This document shows positions 5,967-18,576 of a DNA stretch of 45,837 bases, one piece after another; within the stretch, counting starts at the first letter, position 1, and the number at the start of each line of letters is the position of its first letter. Under the pieces are notes generated by a model. The model did no database searches. It was not told the origin of the DNA and was given only the letters and a program-made list of their open reading frames with translations. This stretch comes from Sphingomonas mali NBRC 15500 (GTDB taxonomy: Bacteria; Pseudomonadota; Alphaproteobacteria; Sphingomonadales; Sphingomonadaceae). The position numbers were made by a program, and so were the translations under genes. Where the stretch lies: NCBI RefSeq assembly GCF_001598415.1, contig NZ_BCYX01000030.1, positions 1 to 45,837 on the forward strand, in the 5' to 3' direction.

Positions 5967-6923
5967 ATGAAGGACAAGCTGGTAACACTGATCGGCGGGG
6001 GCGGATTCGTCGGCCGCTACGTCGCGCAGGAATTGCTCGCCGCAGGCGCGCGCATTCGCGTGGTCGAGCGCGACCCGCGTCGTGCCTGGTTCCTCAAGCC
6101 GCTGGGTGGGCTCGGCCAGACGCAGTTCGTCGCGGCCGACGTGACCAAGCCAGACACGATCGCGCGTGCGGTCGCCGGATCGGACGCCGTGGTTTATCTG
6201 GTGGGGACCTGGGGTCCCGATTTCCAGGGCGTCCATGTCGCGGGCGTGCGCGCGGCGGCGAAGGCGGCGCGCGACACCGGGGCGACGGCGTTCCTCCACC
6301 TCTCTGCGCTCGGTGCCGATGCCGAGTCGCCGTCGCATTATTATGCCAGCAAGGCGGCGGGCGAAGCCGCGGCGCGCGAGGCTTTCCCGGGTGCGATCGT
6401 GTTGCGGCCCTCCGTCGTGTTCGGACCCGAGGACCAGTTCCTCAACCGCTTCGCCAGAATGATCGGCGGCGCGCCGGGCATATTCGGCCGGGCGGTCGTG
6501 CCGGTGCTGCGCGCGGGCGCGAAATTCCAGCCGGTCCATGTCGTCGACGTCGCGCGCGCGGTCGTCCGCGCGCTGGAGGCGAGCGACGTGCATGCCGGCC
6601 AGAGGATCGAGGCGACCGGCCCGGAAGTCGTCACGATGCGCGACCTGCTGCGCTGGCTGTCCGAGACTATCGGCCGCGAGGCCGATTTCATCGAACTGCC
6701 CGACGTCTTGGGGCAGGCGATCGCTTATGCCGGCTTCCTGCCCGGCGCGCCGATCAAGCTCGATCAGTGGAAGATGCTCAAAACCGACAATGTCGCGAGC
6801 GGAACGCTTCCCGGCCTCGAGTCGCTAGGCATCGCGCCGACGCCGATGGAAGCGGTCGCGTCGTCCTGGCTGGTGCAATATCGCAAGGCGGGCCGGTTCG
6901 GCCTGCGCGCCAAGGCGGCCTGA
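5967..6923 (+). CDS. NAD(P)-binding epimerase-like protein (NDUFA9-type)
   Basis: The 318-aa protein begins with a Rossmann motif, LVTLIGGGGFVGRYVAQELL. It contains LHLSALGADAESPSHYYASK, similar to the atypical SDR family of mitochondrial complex I subunit NDUFA9 and bacterial homologues. Those proteins bind NADPH, and their bacterial role is not well defined. The ATG at 5967 has GAGG 6 bases upstream. Longer frames starting at 5910 or 5949 begin in poorly conserved sequence. It is followed after 52 bases by uppP on the same strand, so the two may be cotranscribed. Confidence 0.8.
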   Translation: MKDKLVTLIGGGGFVGRYVAQELLAAGARIRVVERDPRRAWFLKPLGGLGQTQFVAADVTKPDTIARAVAGSDAVVYLVGTWGPDFQGVHVAGVRAAAKAARDTGATAFLHLSALGADAESPSHYYASKAAGEAAAREAFPGAIVLRPSVVFGPEDQFLNRFARMIGGAPGIFGRAVVPVLRAGAKFQPVHVVDVARAVVRALEASDVHAGQRIEATGPEVVTMRDLLRWLSETIGREADFIELPDVLGQAIAYAGFLPGAPIKLDQWKMLKTDNVASGTLPGLESLGIAPTPMEAVASSWLVQYRKAGRFGLRAKAA

Positions 6924-6975
6924 CCTTCTACCAGACATCCGTTCGCGGCAACGCCCGCGTATAGGGAGTATCCCC

Positions 6976-7782
6976 GTGAACGACGTGATTACCGCCATCA
7001 TCCTCGGCATCGTCGAGGGCGTGACCGAATTCCTGCCGGTCTCCTCGACCGGCCATTTGATCCTGGCCAGCGCGCTGCTCGGCTATGACAGCGACTATTG
7101 GGCGCTGTTCAACATCGTCATCCAGCTGGGCGCGATTCTGGCGATCGTCGTGCTGTACTGGCGGACCTTCTGGGCAGTGCTCCAGGGCTTGTTGAAGTTC
7201 GACCCGATTTCGATCCGCTTTGTCCGCAATATCCTGGTGGCCTTCGTGCCCGCTGCGGTGATCGGGCTCGCGCTGCACAAGCAGATCGAAAAACTGCTCG
7301 GATCGCCGCTGACCGTCGCCATCGCGCTCATCGTCGGCGGCCTCGCGATCATCGGCATCGAGCGCACGGTCAAGGAGGGCCATGTAAAGGGCGTCGCCGA
7401 CATCCCGCTGCCCAAAGTGATCGGGATCGGCTTCATCCAGTGCCTGGCGATGATCCCGGGGGTCAGCCGTTCGGGCGCGACGATCCTCGGCGCATTGAGT
7501 CTAGGGGTCGAACGCCGCACCGCTGCTGAATTTAGCTTCTTTCTCGCCATCCCAACCATGCTCGGCGCCACCGTGCTCGAACTCGTCACCAAGCGGCACG
7601 AGCTGATGGCGGCGAACAGTGTCGGGTTCGGCCTGATCGCCATCGGCTTCGTCGTCGCCTTCATCGTCGCCCTGCTGGTGGTGAGGTGGTTCGTCGGGCT
7701 GGTCGGGCGCACGGGGTTCAGCCCGTTCGGCTGGTACCGAATCGCTGTCGGCGCGATTGCAATGGTGTTTTTGCTAAGATAG
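6976..7782 (+). CDS. uppP: undecaprenyl-diphosphatase UppP (BacA)
   Basis: A 268-aa polytopic membrane protein with the two signature segments of the BacA/UppP family: EGVTEFLPVSSTGHLIL near the N-terminus and PGVSRSGATILGAL in the middle. It dephosphorylates undecaprenyl diphosphate to recycle the lipid carrier for peptidoglycan and other surface polymers, and its overproduction gives bacitracin resistance. It starts with GTG behind AGGGAG. The length is normal for the family and nothing is missing. Confidence 0.95.
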   Translation: MNDVITAIILGIVEGVTEFLPVSSTGHLILASALLGYDSDYWALFNIVIQLGAILAIVVLYWRTFWAVLQGLLKFDPISIRFVRNILVAFVPAAVIGLALHKQIEKLLGSPLTVAIALIVGGLAIIGIERTVKEGHVKGVADIPLPKVIGIGFIQCLAMIPGVSRSGATILGALSLGVERRTAAEFSFFLAIPTMLGATVLELVTKRHELMAANSVGFGLIAIGFVVAFIVALLVVRWFVGLVGRTGFSPFGWYRIAVGAIAMVFLLR

Positions 7783-7937
7783 AACCGTATCGGCCATAAA
7801 TATCGGACGAAACTCGGCATACTGCGGCAAGGTGGATCAAAATAGCGGCTAGTTAGGTCCGATGTGGGACCAATTGGTCGAATTTAGGTGACGCAAAGGG
7901 GAAAAGCGGTTAGCGGCCGTTCCGAAGGGAGCGGGCG

Positions 7938-9373
7938 ATGGCCGGTGATATGCTGAAATTCGTGGATGTAACGCAGGCCTATCCGGCCAAGCGGGACGCC
8001 CAACAGCGCGCGGAGGACTTTCGCGAGATTGCCGATCGCTACGGAGTGCCCGACGCCGAGGAACAGTCGGCGCGCTGCTCGCAATGCGGCGTGCCCTATT
8101 GCTCGGTCCATTGTCCGCTCCACAACCATATCCCCGACTGGCTGCGCCTGACCGCGGAAGGGCGGCTGCGCGAGGCGTATGAGCTCAGCAACGCGACCTC
8201 GACGATGCCGGAGATCTGCGGCCGCATCTGCCCGCAGGACCGGCTGTGCGAGGGCAATTGCGTGATCGAATTCTCCGGCCATGGCGCGGTGACGATCGGC
8301 TCGGTCGAGAAATTCATCACCGACACCGCATGGGAAAATGGCTGGGTCGAGCCGATCGTGCCGGGGCCGGCGCGCGGCCAGTCGGTCGGCATCATCGGCG
8401 CGGGGCCGGCTGGTCTGACCGCGGCCGAGTTGCTGCGCGTCGCCGGATACGACGTCCATATCTATGACCGTCACGACCGCGCGGGCGGGTTGCTGACCTA
8501 TGGCATTCCCGGCTTCAAGCTCGAAAAGCCGGTAGTGATGCGCCGCGTCGACCGGCTGAAGGCCGGCGGCATCGTCTTCCACGAAGGATTCGAGGTCGGC
8601 CGCGAGGCGGGACTCGAGGAATTGCGGACGCGCCACGACGCGATCCTGGTCGCGACCGGCGTGTACAAGGCGCGCGCGCTCGCGGCGCCGGGTGTCGGCG
8701 CGAATGGCGTGGTCGAGGCGCTCGACTATCTCACCGCGTCGAACCGCAAGAGCTTCGGCGACGCTGTGCCCGATTTCGACAGCGGCGCGCTCGACGCGGC
8801 GGGCAAGAACGTTATCGTCGTCGGTGGCGGCGATACCGCCATGGATTGCGTGCGCACCGCGGTGCGCCAGGGCGCGGCGTCGGTTGCGTGCCTCTATCGC
8901 CGCGATCGCGCCAACATGCCGGGTTCGCAGCGCGAAGTCGGCAATGCCGAGGAGGAAGGCGTCGAGTTCGTCTGGCTGTCGGCGCCCGAGGCGTTCGGCG
9001 GCGGTGAGGCAGTCGACAGCGTGACGATCGCGCGGATGCGCCTTGGCGCGCCTGACGCCAGCGGCCGCCGCGCGCCCGAACCCGATGGCGGCGAGAGTGA
9101 AGTGCGGCGCGCCGATCTGGTCATCAAGGCACTCGGCTTCGACGCCGAGGATCTGCCGCGGCTGTTCGACGCGCCCGAACTCGGGGTGACGCGCTGGGGC
9201 ACGTTGCTGGTCGACAATGCCACGCTGATGACCAGCCTCGACGGCGTATTCGCCGCTGGCGACATCGTTCGCGGTGCGAGCCTGGTGGTGTGGGCGGTGC
9301 GCGACGGCCGTGACGTCGCCGGGCATATGGACAGATATCTTCGCGCGAAGGCGGCGAACGAGAGGAAGGCAGC

Positions 9374-9377
<4 letters not shown>
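7938..9377 (+). CDS. gltD: glutamate synthase (NADPH) small subunit
   Basis: A 479-aa flavoprotein. Cysteines 47, 50, 55, 59 (CSQCGVPYCSVHC) and 94, 98, 104, 108 (CGRICPQDRLCEGNC) bind the two 4Fe-4S clusters. The FAD motif GIIGAGPAGLTAAELL is at about 151-166, and the NADPH motif VIVVGGGDTAMD at about 290. It passes electrons from NADPH to the large subunit for glutamate formation from glutamine and 2-oxoglutarate. The gene order is gltD then gltB, with the gltD stop overlapping the gltB start by 4 nt (ATGA). A 155-base gap upstream probably carries the promoter. Confidence 0.97.
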
Positions 9378-13888
<4,511 letters not shown>

Positions 13889-13948
13889 CGTTGGGGAAGC
13901 GATCGGTGCTATAAGGCGACTCACCGATCGTTGTTCGGATGATGTGCC

Positions 13949-14377
13949 ATGCGTAACTATATGCTGCTTCCCGTCCTCGCGTTCGCCGCGACTCCGGCGC
14001 TTGCGCAAGACCGCGATGCGCCGCCTCCGGGGCTGGCGCCGCAGATGGACGCGCGCGCCGCCGCCAATGCGCTCAACAATCCGATGGTGCAGAACGGCGT
14101 CGTCGGGTTGATCGACGCGTTGACCGATGCCGTGATGGAGACGCGCGTCGGACCGATGGCGGCTATCGCGCCCGATTCGAGCATCCGTCCCAACGACACG
14201 CTCGACAGCGTGGCGGCCCGCCGCAACCCCGATTACCGCAACGAGATCCACCGTAACGCCAAGCAGACGGTGGTCGCGGCCGGCCGCACAGCGAGCGCCG
14301 CGGTGGCGATGTCGGATGAACTCAAGGCGACGACCGAGCGCGTCCGCCGCGTTCTGGGAATGACCGACCCTAATTGA
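13949..14377 (+). CDS. small periplasmic protein of unknown function
   Basis: The 142-aa product has a signal peptide, MRNYMLLPVLAFAATPALAQ, with probable cleavage at ALA-Q. The mature part is alanine-rich with no recognised domain. It contains NNPMVQNGVVGLIDALTDAV and ends in a predicted helix. It follows gltB by 60 bases on the same strand and is separated by 99 bases from the next gene. No function is proposed. Confidence 0.65.
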   Translation: MRNYMLLPVLAFAATPALAQDRDAPPPGLAPQMDARAAANALNNPMVQNGVVGLIDALTDAVMETRVGPMAAIAPDSSIRPNDTLDSVAARRNPDYRNEIHRNAKQTVVAAGRTASAAVAMSDELKATTERVRRVLGMTDPN

Positions 14378-14476
14378 TGCCCGGAACGTCGGGTATGGCA
14401 GTCCGGCGACGTTGCTGCCGGGCTTGTCGAATGATCGGTATCGTCTACCCTCTCCAAAAAAATAGGGAGAGGATGG

Positions 14477-15034
14477 ATGAGGCTCAGTCAGCCGCGCGTG
14501 GCGCCGCTCGCCGATAGCGAACTCGATGACGAACAGCGCGAAGTGCTCGCGCCTTTTGGCGGGCGCGTACTCAACATCTTCCGCACGATGGCCCGCGCGC
14601 CAAAGGCGCTCAAGCGCTTCAACCTGTGGGGCGGCTACATCCTGTCCGACCGCAATTCGGTGGCACCGCGCGAGCGCGAATTGCTCATCCTGCGCACCGG
14701 CTGGTTGTGCCGATCGGGCTATGAATGGGCCCAGCATACCCGCATCGGGCTCCAATCGGGGCTCAGCCAGGAAGAGATCGAGCGCATCAAAATTGGTCCC
14801 GAGGCGCCGGGCTGGAGTACGGCCGATGCGGTGTTGCTGCGCGTTGCCGACGATCTGGTGCGCGATTTCTTCGTCAGCGATGCGACCTGGGCGGCGCTTG
14901 GGGATTTGAACGAGCGTCAGCGGATGGATGCCGTCTTCACCGTCGGTCAATATACCCAGGTATCGATGTTCCTGAACAGCTTCGGGGTGCAACTCGACGA
15001 GGGGCAAGTGCTCGACGCGGACTTCCCGCGATGA
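14477..15034 (+). CDS. carboxymuconolactone decarboxylase (CMD) family protein
   Basis: A 185-aa helical protein of the CMD/AhpD-like superfamily, with the core RERELLILRTGWLCRSGYEW followed by AQHTRIGLQSGLS. The paired cysteines of peroxidase-type AhpD are not present: only one cysteine is at the usual position and the second is replaced (CRSGYEWAQH). A redox role is therefore doubtful. The ribosome site GGGAGAGG is strong. The stop overlaps the start of the SDR gene as ATGA. Coupling to an SDR suggests a small catabolic pair, but the substrate is unknown. Confidence 0.85.
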   Translation: MRLSQPRVAPLADSELDDEQREVLAPFGGRVLNIFRTMARAPKALKRFNLWGGYILSDRNSVAPRERELLILRTGWLCRSGYEWAQHTRIGLQSGLSQEEIERIKIGPEAPGWSTADAVLLRVADDLVRDFFVSDATWAALGDLNERQRMDAVFTVGQYTQVSMFLNSFGVQLDEGQVLDADFPR

Positions 15035-15819
15035 CGGGGCGAGTCGCCGGGCGCGTGGCATTAGTGATGGGAGCGGGGCAGACCCCCGGAGCAACGATCG
15101 GCAACGGCCGCGCCATCGCTGTCCTGCTGGCGCGCGAAGGGGCGAGTGTGCTGTGCGCCGATCGCGACCTGACGCGTGCCGAGGAGACGGCAGAGGCGAT
15201 TCGCGAAAGCGGCGGTGATGCCCGCGCGCTCGCCTGCGACGTGACGAGCCGGGCGGACTGCGAAGCGGCAGTGGCAGTCGCTGGACCGCTCGACATCCTG
15301 GTCAACAATGTCGGCATCGGCGGCAATGACGGTCCCGCGCACATCGTCGCCGAGGACGCGTTCGACCGCATCCTGTCGGTCAATCTGAAGGGCGTGCTCA
15401 ACGGCATCGCCGCCGCGATTCCCGGGATGCGCGAGCGCAGGCGCGGGGCCATCGTCAGCATCTCGTCGCTCGCGGGGATCGCCGGGTGGCAGATGGTCGC
15501 CTACGAAACCTCGAAAGCGGCGGTGAACCGCCTGACCCAATCGACCGCGCTGGCCAATGCGAAGTACGGCATCCGCGTCAACGCGGTGGCGCCCGGCCTG
15601 ATGGACACACCAATGGCGATCGACGGCATCGCGCGCGCCCGCGGGCTCGATCGCGAAGTGGTGCGGGCCGAACGCGCCGCGCGTGTGCCGCTGCTCGCGC
15701 AGATGGGCGATGCCTGGGACACCGCCTATGCGACCCTGTTCCTGGTATCCGACGAGGCGAAGTTCATCACCGGCGTGGTGCTGCCGGTCGATGGCGGCAT
15801 GGGCGCGCGGGTCGGCTAG
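15031..15819 (+). CDS. short-chain dehydrogenase/reductase (SDR)
   Basis: A 262-aa classical SDR. The cofactor loop is VALVMGAGQTPGATIGNGRA, a lengthened form of TGxxxGxG. NNVGIGG follows, with the catalytic serine in ISSL, YETSK as the YxxxK catalytic pair, and APGLMDTPM near the C-terminus. Asp in CADRD after the second strand suggests NAD preference. Its ATG overlaps the stop of the CMD-family gene, so the two are coupled. The substrate cannot be told from sequence. Confidence 0.92.
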   Translation: MTGRVAGRVALVMGAGQTPGATIGNGRAIAVLLAREGASVLCADRDLTRAEETAEAIRESGGDARALACDVTSRADCEAAVAVAGPLDILVNNVGIGGNDGPAHIVAEDAFDRILSVNLKGVLNGIAAAIPGMRERRRGAIVSISSLAGIAGWQMVAYETSKAAVNRLTQSTALANAKYGIRVNAVAPGLMDTPMAIDGIARARGLDREVVRAERAARVPLLAQMGDAWDTAYATLFLVSDEAKFITGVVLPVDGGMGARVG

Positions 15820-16289
15820 GCTGTCGCGGCTCGTTTCCACAGCATGAAGTAGGACGGCGTGCGCGGTGGTGGCGCCGCGTTGAAGACCAGCAACAGCGGA
15901 GTGAACAGCACCAAGGCTATCGTCGCCGTGCCGTCGTCCGGACCGATCAGGGCGAGCGCCACGGGCATTGCCATAACCGTAAGCAACGCCAGAATTACGA
16001 TGACGCGATACAATCCGGGCAGTCCAAACGCGTAGGGGCGGATCGCTGCAGGCCGTTCGGCGACCTCGGCGAGCAGGCCGAGCGCTTCATCCATGAAGGC
16101 AACGGCGACGCGTATCTGGATTCCGTGCAGCGCGGTCAGGATCGAACCCTGTGCCGAAACATGCCGGCGCCCCAGTGCAAACGCCGGGATGCTGTAGAAT
16201 TCGAACATCGACAGCATCACCGCCGCTTCGGGCTGGCTCCAGGTGACGGCGACCGTCTCGAACCGGTCATCGATCGAATAGTCTGCCAA
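15816..16289 (-). CDS. DUF2007-like domain protein with two membrane segments
   Basis: A 157-aa product starting at TTG 16289, with GGGGGAAG placed 5 bases upstream. Residues 10-75 (ETVAVTWSQPEAAVMLSMFE, SIPAFALG, GIQIRVAVAFMDEALGLL) have the layout of DUF2007 putative signal-transducing domains. Two membrane helices follow at about 93-115 and 122-138. A longer frame to 16478 would overlap the divergent GST gene, so I rejected it. It converges on the SDR gene with a 4-base overlap. The function is unknown. Confidence 0.65.
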   Translation of the reverse strand: MADYSIDDRFETVAVTWSQPEAAVMLSMFEFYSIPAFALGRRHVSAQGSILTALHGIQIRVAVAFMDEALGLLAEVAERPAAIRPYAFGLPGLYRVIVILALLTVMAMPVALALIGPDDGTATIALVLFTPLLLVFNAAPPPRTPSYFMLWKRAATA

Positions 16290-16331
16290 GCTATCTTCCC
16301 CCGCCCGCCGCCAGCTTATAACAGCGACAGC

Positions 16332-17003
16332 ATGTGGCAACTCCTGCAATTCCCGCTCTGTCCCTTTTCGCGCAAGGTCCGGCTGCTCCTCGGGGAGAAG
16401 GGGGTCGGCTATACGTTGGTGCGCGAGAATCCGTGGGAGCGGCGCGACGAGTTCATCGACATGAATCCGGCGGGGCAAACGCCGGTGATAACCGACGCGC
16501 AGCGTGACATCCGGCTGATCGATTCACTCGTCATCTGCGAATATTTCGAGGAGACGGTCGACAAGGCGCAGATGATCAACGGCACGGCGATCCAGCGCGC
16601 CGAAATTCGCCGGCTGGCGACCTGGTTCGACACCTTTTTCTTCCGCGACGTGACCGAGCGATTGCTGGGCGAGCGCGTGCTCAAGCGCATCGTCACCAAG
16701 GCGAGCCCCGACGCGCGCGTGCTGCGCGAAGCGATGAAGTCGGCGGTCGAATATCTCGACTATACCGATTACCTGCTCGACCGGCACAATTGGATGGCGG
16801 GCGCGACGCTCAGCCTCGCCGACCTGGCGGCCGCGGCGCAGATCTCGGTCGCCGATTATCTCGGTGGGATCGACTGGAAGAACCACGAACAGACCGCGCG
16901 CTGGTACGGCGGCATGAAGAGCCGTCCGAGCTTCCGTCCGTTGCTGAGCGAGCGGATGGAGGGCATTCCGGCCTCGCCGCATTATCACGACGTGAATTTC
17001 TGA
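16332..17003 (+). CDS. glutathione S-transferase family protein
   Basis: A 223-aa protein. The thioredoxin-like N-domain (MWQLLQFPLCPFSRKVRLLL, with NPAGQTPVI and DSLVICEYFEE) has the typical cis-Pro and Glu/Ser glutathione contacts. The C-terminal helical domain contains WMAGATLSLADLAAAAQISV. It starts 42 bases from the divergent DUF2007-like gene. Its TGA overlaps the next ATG (TGATG). The substrate is not predictable. Confidence 0.9.
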   Translation: MWQLLQFPLCPFSRKVRLLLGEKGVGYTLVRENPWERRDEFIDMNPAGQTPVITDAQRDIRLIDSLVICEYFEETVDKAQMINGTAIQRAEIRRLATWFDTFFFRDVTERLLGERVLKRIVTKASPDARVLREAMKSAVEYLDYTDYLLDRHNWMAGATLSLADLAAAAQISVADYLGGIDWKNHEQTARWYGGMKSRPSFRPLLSERMEGIPASPHYHDVNF

Positions 17004-17374
17004 TGCACGTTTCCCACGACAGTAATGCGCCGGCCGCCGAGACGATCGGCTTCGACGATTTCCTCAAGGTCGACATCCGCGTCGGGACGATCATCGCCGC
17101 CGACCCTTTTCCCGAAGCACGCAAGCCGGCGTTCAAGCTGACGATCGATTTCGGTGAGCCGATCGGCACCAAACGCTCGTCGGCACAGATCACCGAACAT
17201 TACACGCTGGAGGATCTGGTCGGCCGCCAGGTCGCCGCCGTGGTGAACTTCCCTCCGCGCCAGATCGGGCCGATGCGGTCGGAAGTGCTGACGCTCGGCT
17301 TTCCCGACGCCGACGGCAAGGTCGTGCTGATCGCGCCGAGCGAGCCGGTGCCGAATGGCGGCAGGCTGTTCTGA
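17003..17374 (+). CDS. CsaA-like tRNA-binding domain protein
   Basis: A 123-aa protein of the CsaA/tRNA-binding OB-fold family. It contains FLKVDIRVGTIIAADPFPEA, KLTIDFGEPIGTKRSSAQIT and GRQVAAVVNFPPRQIGPMRS, and ends NGGRLF. CsaA homologues bind tRNA-like RNA and have been linked to protein export in Bacillus. It starts on the stop codon of the GST gene and is followed without a gap by the DUF72 gene, so the three genes form one operon. Confidence 0.9.
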   Translation: MHVSHDSNAPAAETIGFDDFLKVDIRVGTIIAADPFPEARKPAFKLTIDFGEPIGTKRSSAQITEHYTLEDLVGRQVAAVVNFPPRQIGPMRSEVLTLGFPDADGKVVLIAPSEPVPNGGRLF

Positions 17375-18087
17375 CGATCAGGATCGGTGCCGCCGGCTGG
17401 TCGGTCCCACGCATCGCGGCGGCCGCCTTCCCCGCAGCCGGAAGCCAGCTCGAACGCTACGCCGCCAGGCTCAACGCGGTCGAGATCAATTCGAGCTTCT
17501 ACCGTCCGCATCGCCGCGCGACCTATGAACGCTGGGCGACAAGCGCGCCCGACGATTTCGCCTTCGCGGTGAAACTGCCCAAGGCGGTCACGCACGAGGC
17601 GAGGCTCATTGGCGTGGCGGCGCCGCTGGACAGATTTCTCGAAGAGACCGACGGATTGGGAGCGAAACGCGGACCGATCCTGATCCAACTCCCGCCGAGC
17701 ATCGCCTTCGATAGCTCGATTGCCGCCGATTTCTTTGCCTTACTCCGCGATCGCACGGCGAACGATCTGGCCTGTGAACCGCGCCACCTGAGCTGGTTCG
17801 CTCCCGAAGCGGAGAACCTCCTGATCAGCTATCGGGTCGCGCGCGTCGCGGCCGATCCGCCGCCGGCCGCGGGCGCTGGAGAGGCCGGAGGCTGGCCGGG
17901 TTTGCGGTACACACGGCTGCACGGATCACCGCAAATCTATCGGTCGAGTTACGATGCAGCGACGATCGATCGTCATGCAGCTGGCGCGCGTAAGGCCGGC
18001 GTCGAGAGCTGGACCATCTTCGACAACACGATGACAGGTGCGGCAACGCTCAATGCCCTGGCGATGCGGGCGGCGCTGCAACGCTGA
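17371..18087 (+). CDS. DUF72 family protein, apparently CTG start
   Basis: The DUF72 N-terminus TIRIGAAGWSVPR and NAVEINSSFYRP is encoded from 17374 on, and RYTRLHGSPQIY, FDNTMTGAATLNAL lie near the C-terminus. No ATG, GTG or TTG exists ahead of it in frame; the codon preceding Thr is CTG at 17371, overlapping the upstream TGA as CTGA, with GGCAGG 5 bases before it. A CTG start gives 238 aa, normal for the family. Starting at GTG 17569 would remove 66 conserved residues. A one-base change from ATG to CTG is the simplest explanation. The family's biochemical role is unclear. Confidence 0.8.
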   Translation: MTIRIGAAGWSVPRIAAAAFPAAGSQLERYAARLNAVEINSSFYRPHRRATYERWATSAPDDFAFAVKLPKAVTHEARLIGVAAPLDRFLEETDGLGAKRGPILIQLPPSIAFDSSIAADFFALLRDRTANDLACEPRHLSWFAPEAENLLISYRVARVAADPPPAAGAGEAGGWPGLRYTRLHGSPQIYRSSYDAATIDRHAAGARKAGVESWTIFDNTMTGAATLNALAMRAALQR

Positions 18088-18089
18088 TA

Positions 18090-18530
18090 TTAGCGGCTGG
18101 CGATCACGCCGACGAATGCCGCCAGCGTCACGATGACGAGAAAGCCGTTGATTACGATCAACAGGGGTGCGGGCAATCGCTGAGCACGAGGCTTGGGCGG
18201 CTGCACGCTGGGCGCCACGTCGCGCCACACCGCCGCGACGAAGCAGAAGCCGGCGAACAGGATCAGCATCGCGCCGGTCGGGCGGGTCAGCCAGTCCGCG
18301 ACGACCCGGTCGAGCAGTGCCCGCGCACCGATACCCGACGCCAGCGCGGCGAGCCCGGTCCGAACCCAGGCCGCGTAGGTCCGCTCGGCCGCCAGGATAG
18401 TTCGATCCGCGGCCATCTCGGTGCGGCGGTCGGCGCTGTCGGTCTGCTCGATCGCGCTCACCTCGAGCGTGGCAGCGGACTGCTTGATCTTCTCGTGGGT
18501 CTTGCGCGCCTGGGTTTGCGAATCCGCCAT
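18090..18530 (-). CDS. DUF202 (YidH-like) membrane protein
   Basis: A 146-aa protein. Its N-terminal 40 residues are hydrophilic, followed by ADRTILAAERTYAAWVRTGL, the hallmark of DUF202. Three membrane segments lie at about 54-76, 86-104 and 122-143. Members are small inner-membrane proteins of unknown role. It follows pepN by 46 bases on the same strand and may be cotranscribed. Confidence 0.88.
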   Translation of the reverse strand: MADSQTQARKTHEKIKQSAATLEVSAIEQTDSADRRTEMAADRTILAAERTYAAWVRTGLAALASGIGARALLDRVVADWLTRPTGAMLILFAGFCFVAAVWRDVAPSVQPPKPRAQRLPAPLLIVINGFLVIVTLAAFVGVIASR

Positions 18531-18576
18531 GCGCGGGAAACGCGTCAGCCGCCCAGAGGTGTCCTTTGGGGAGCTC

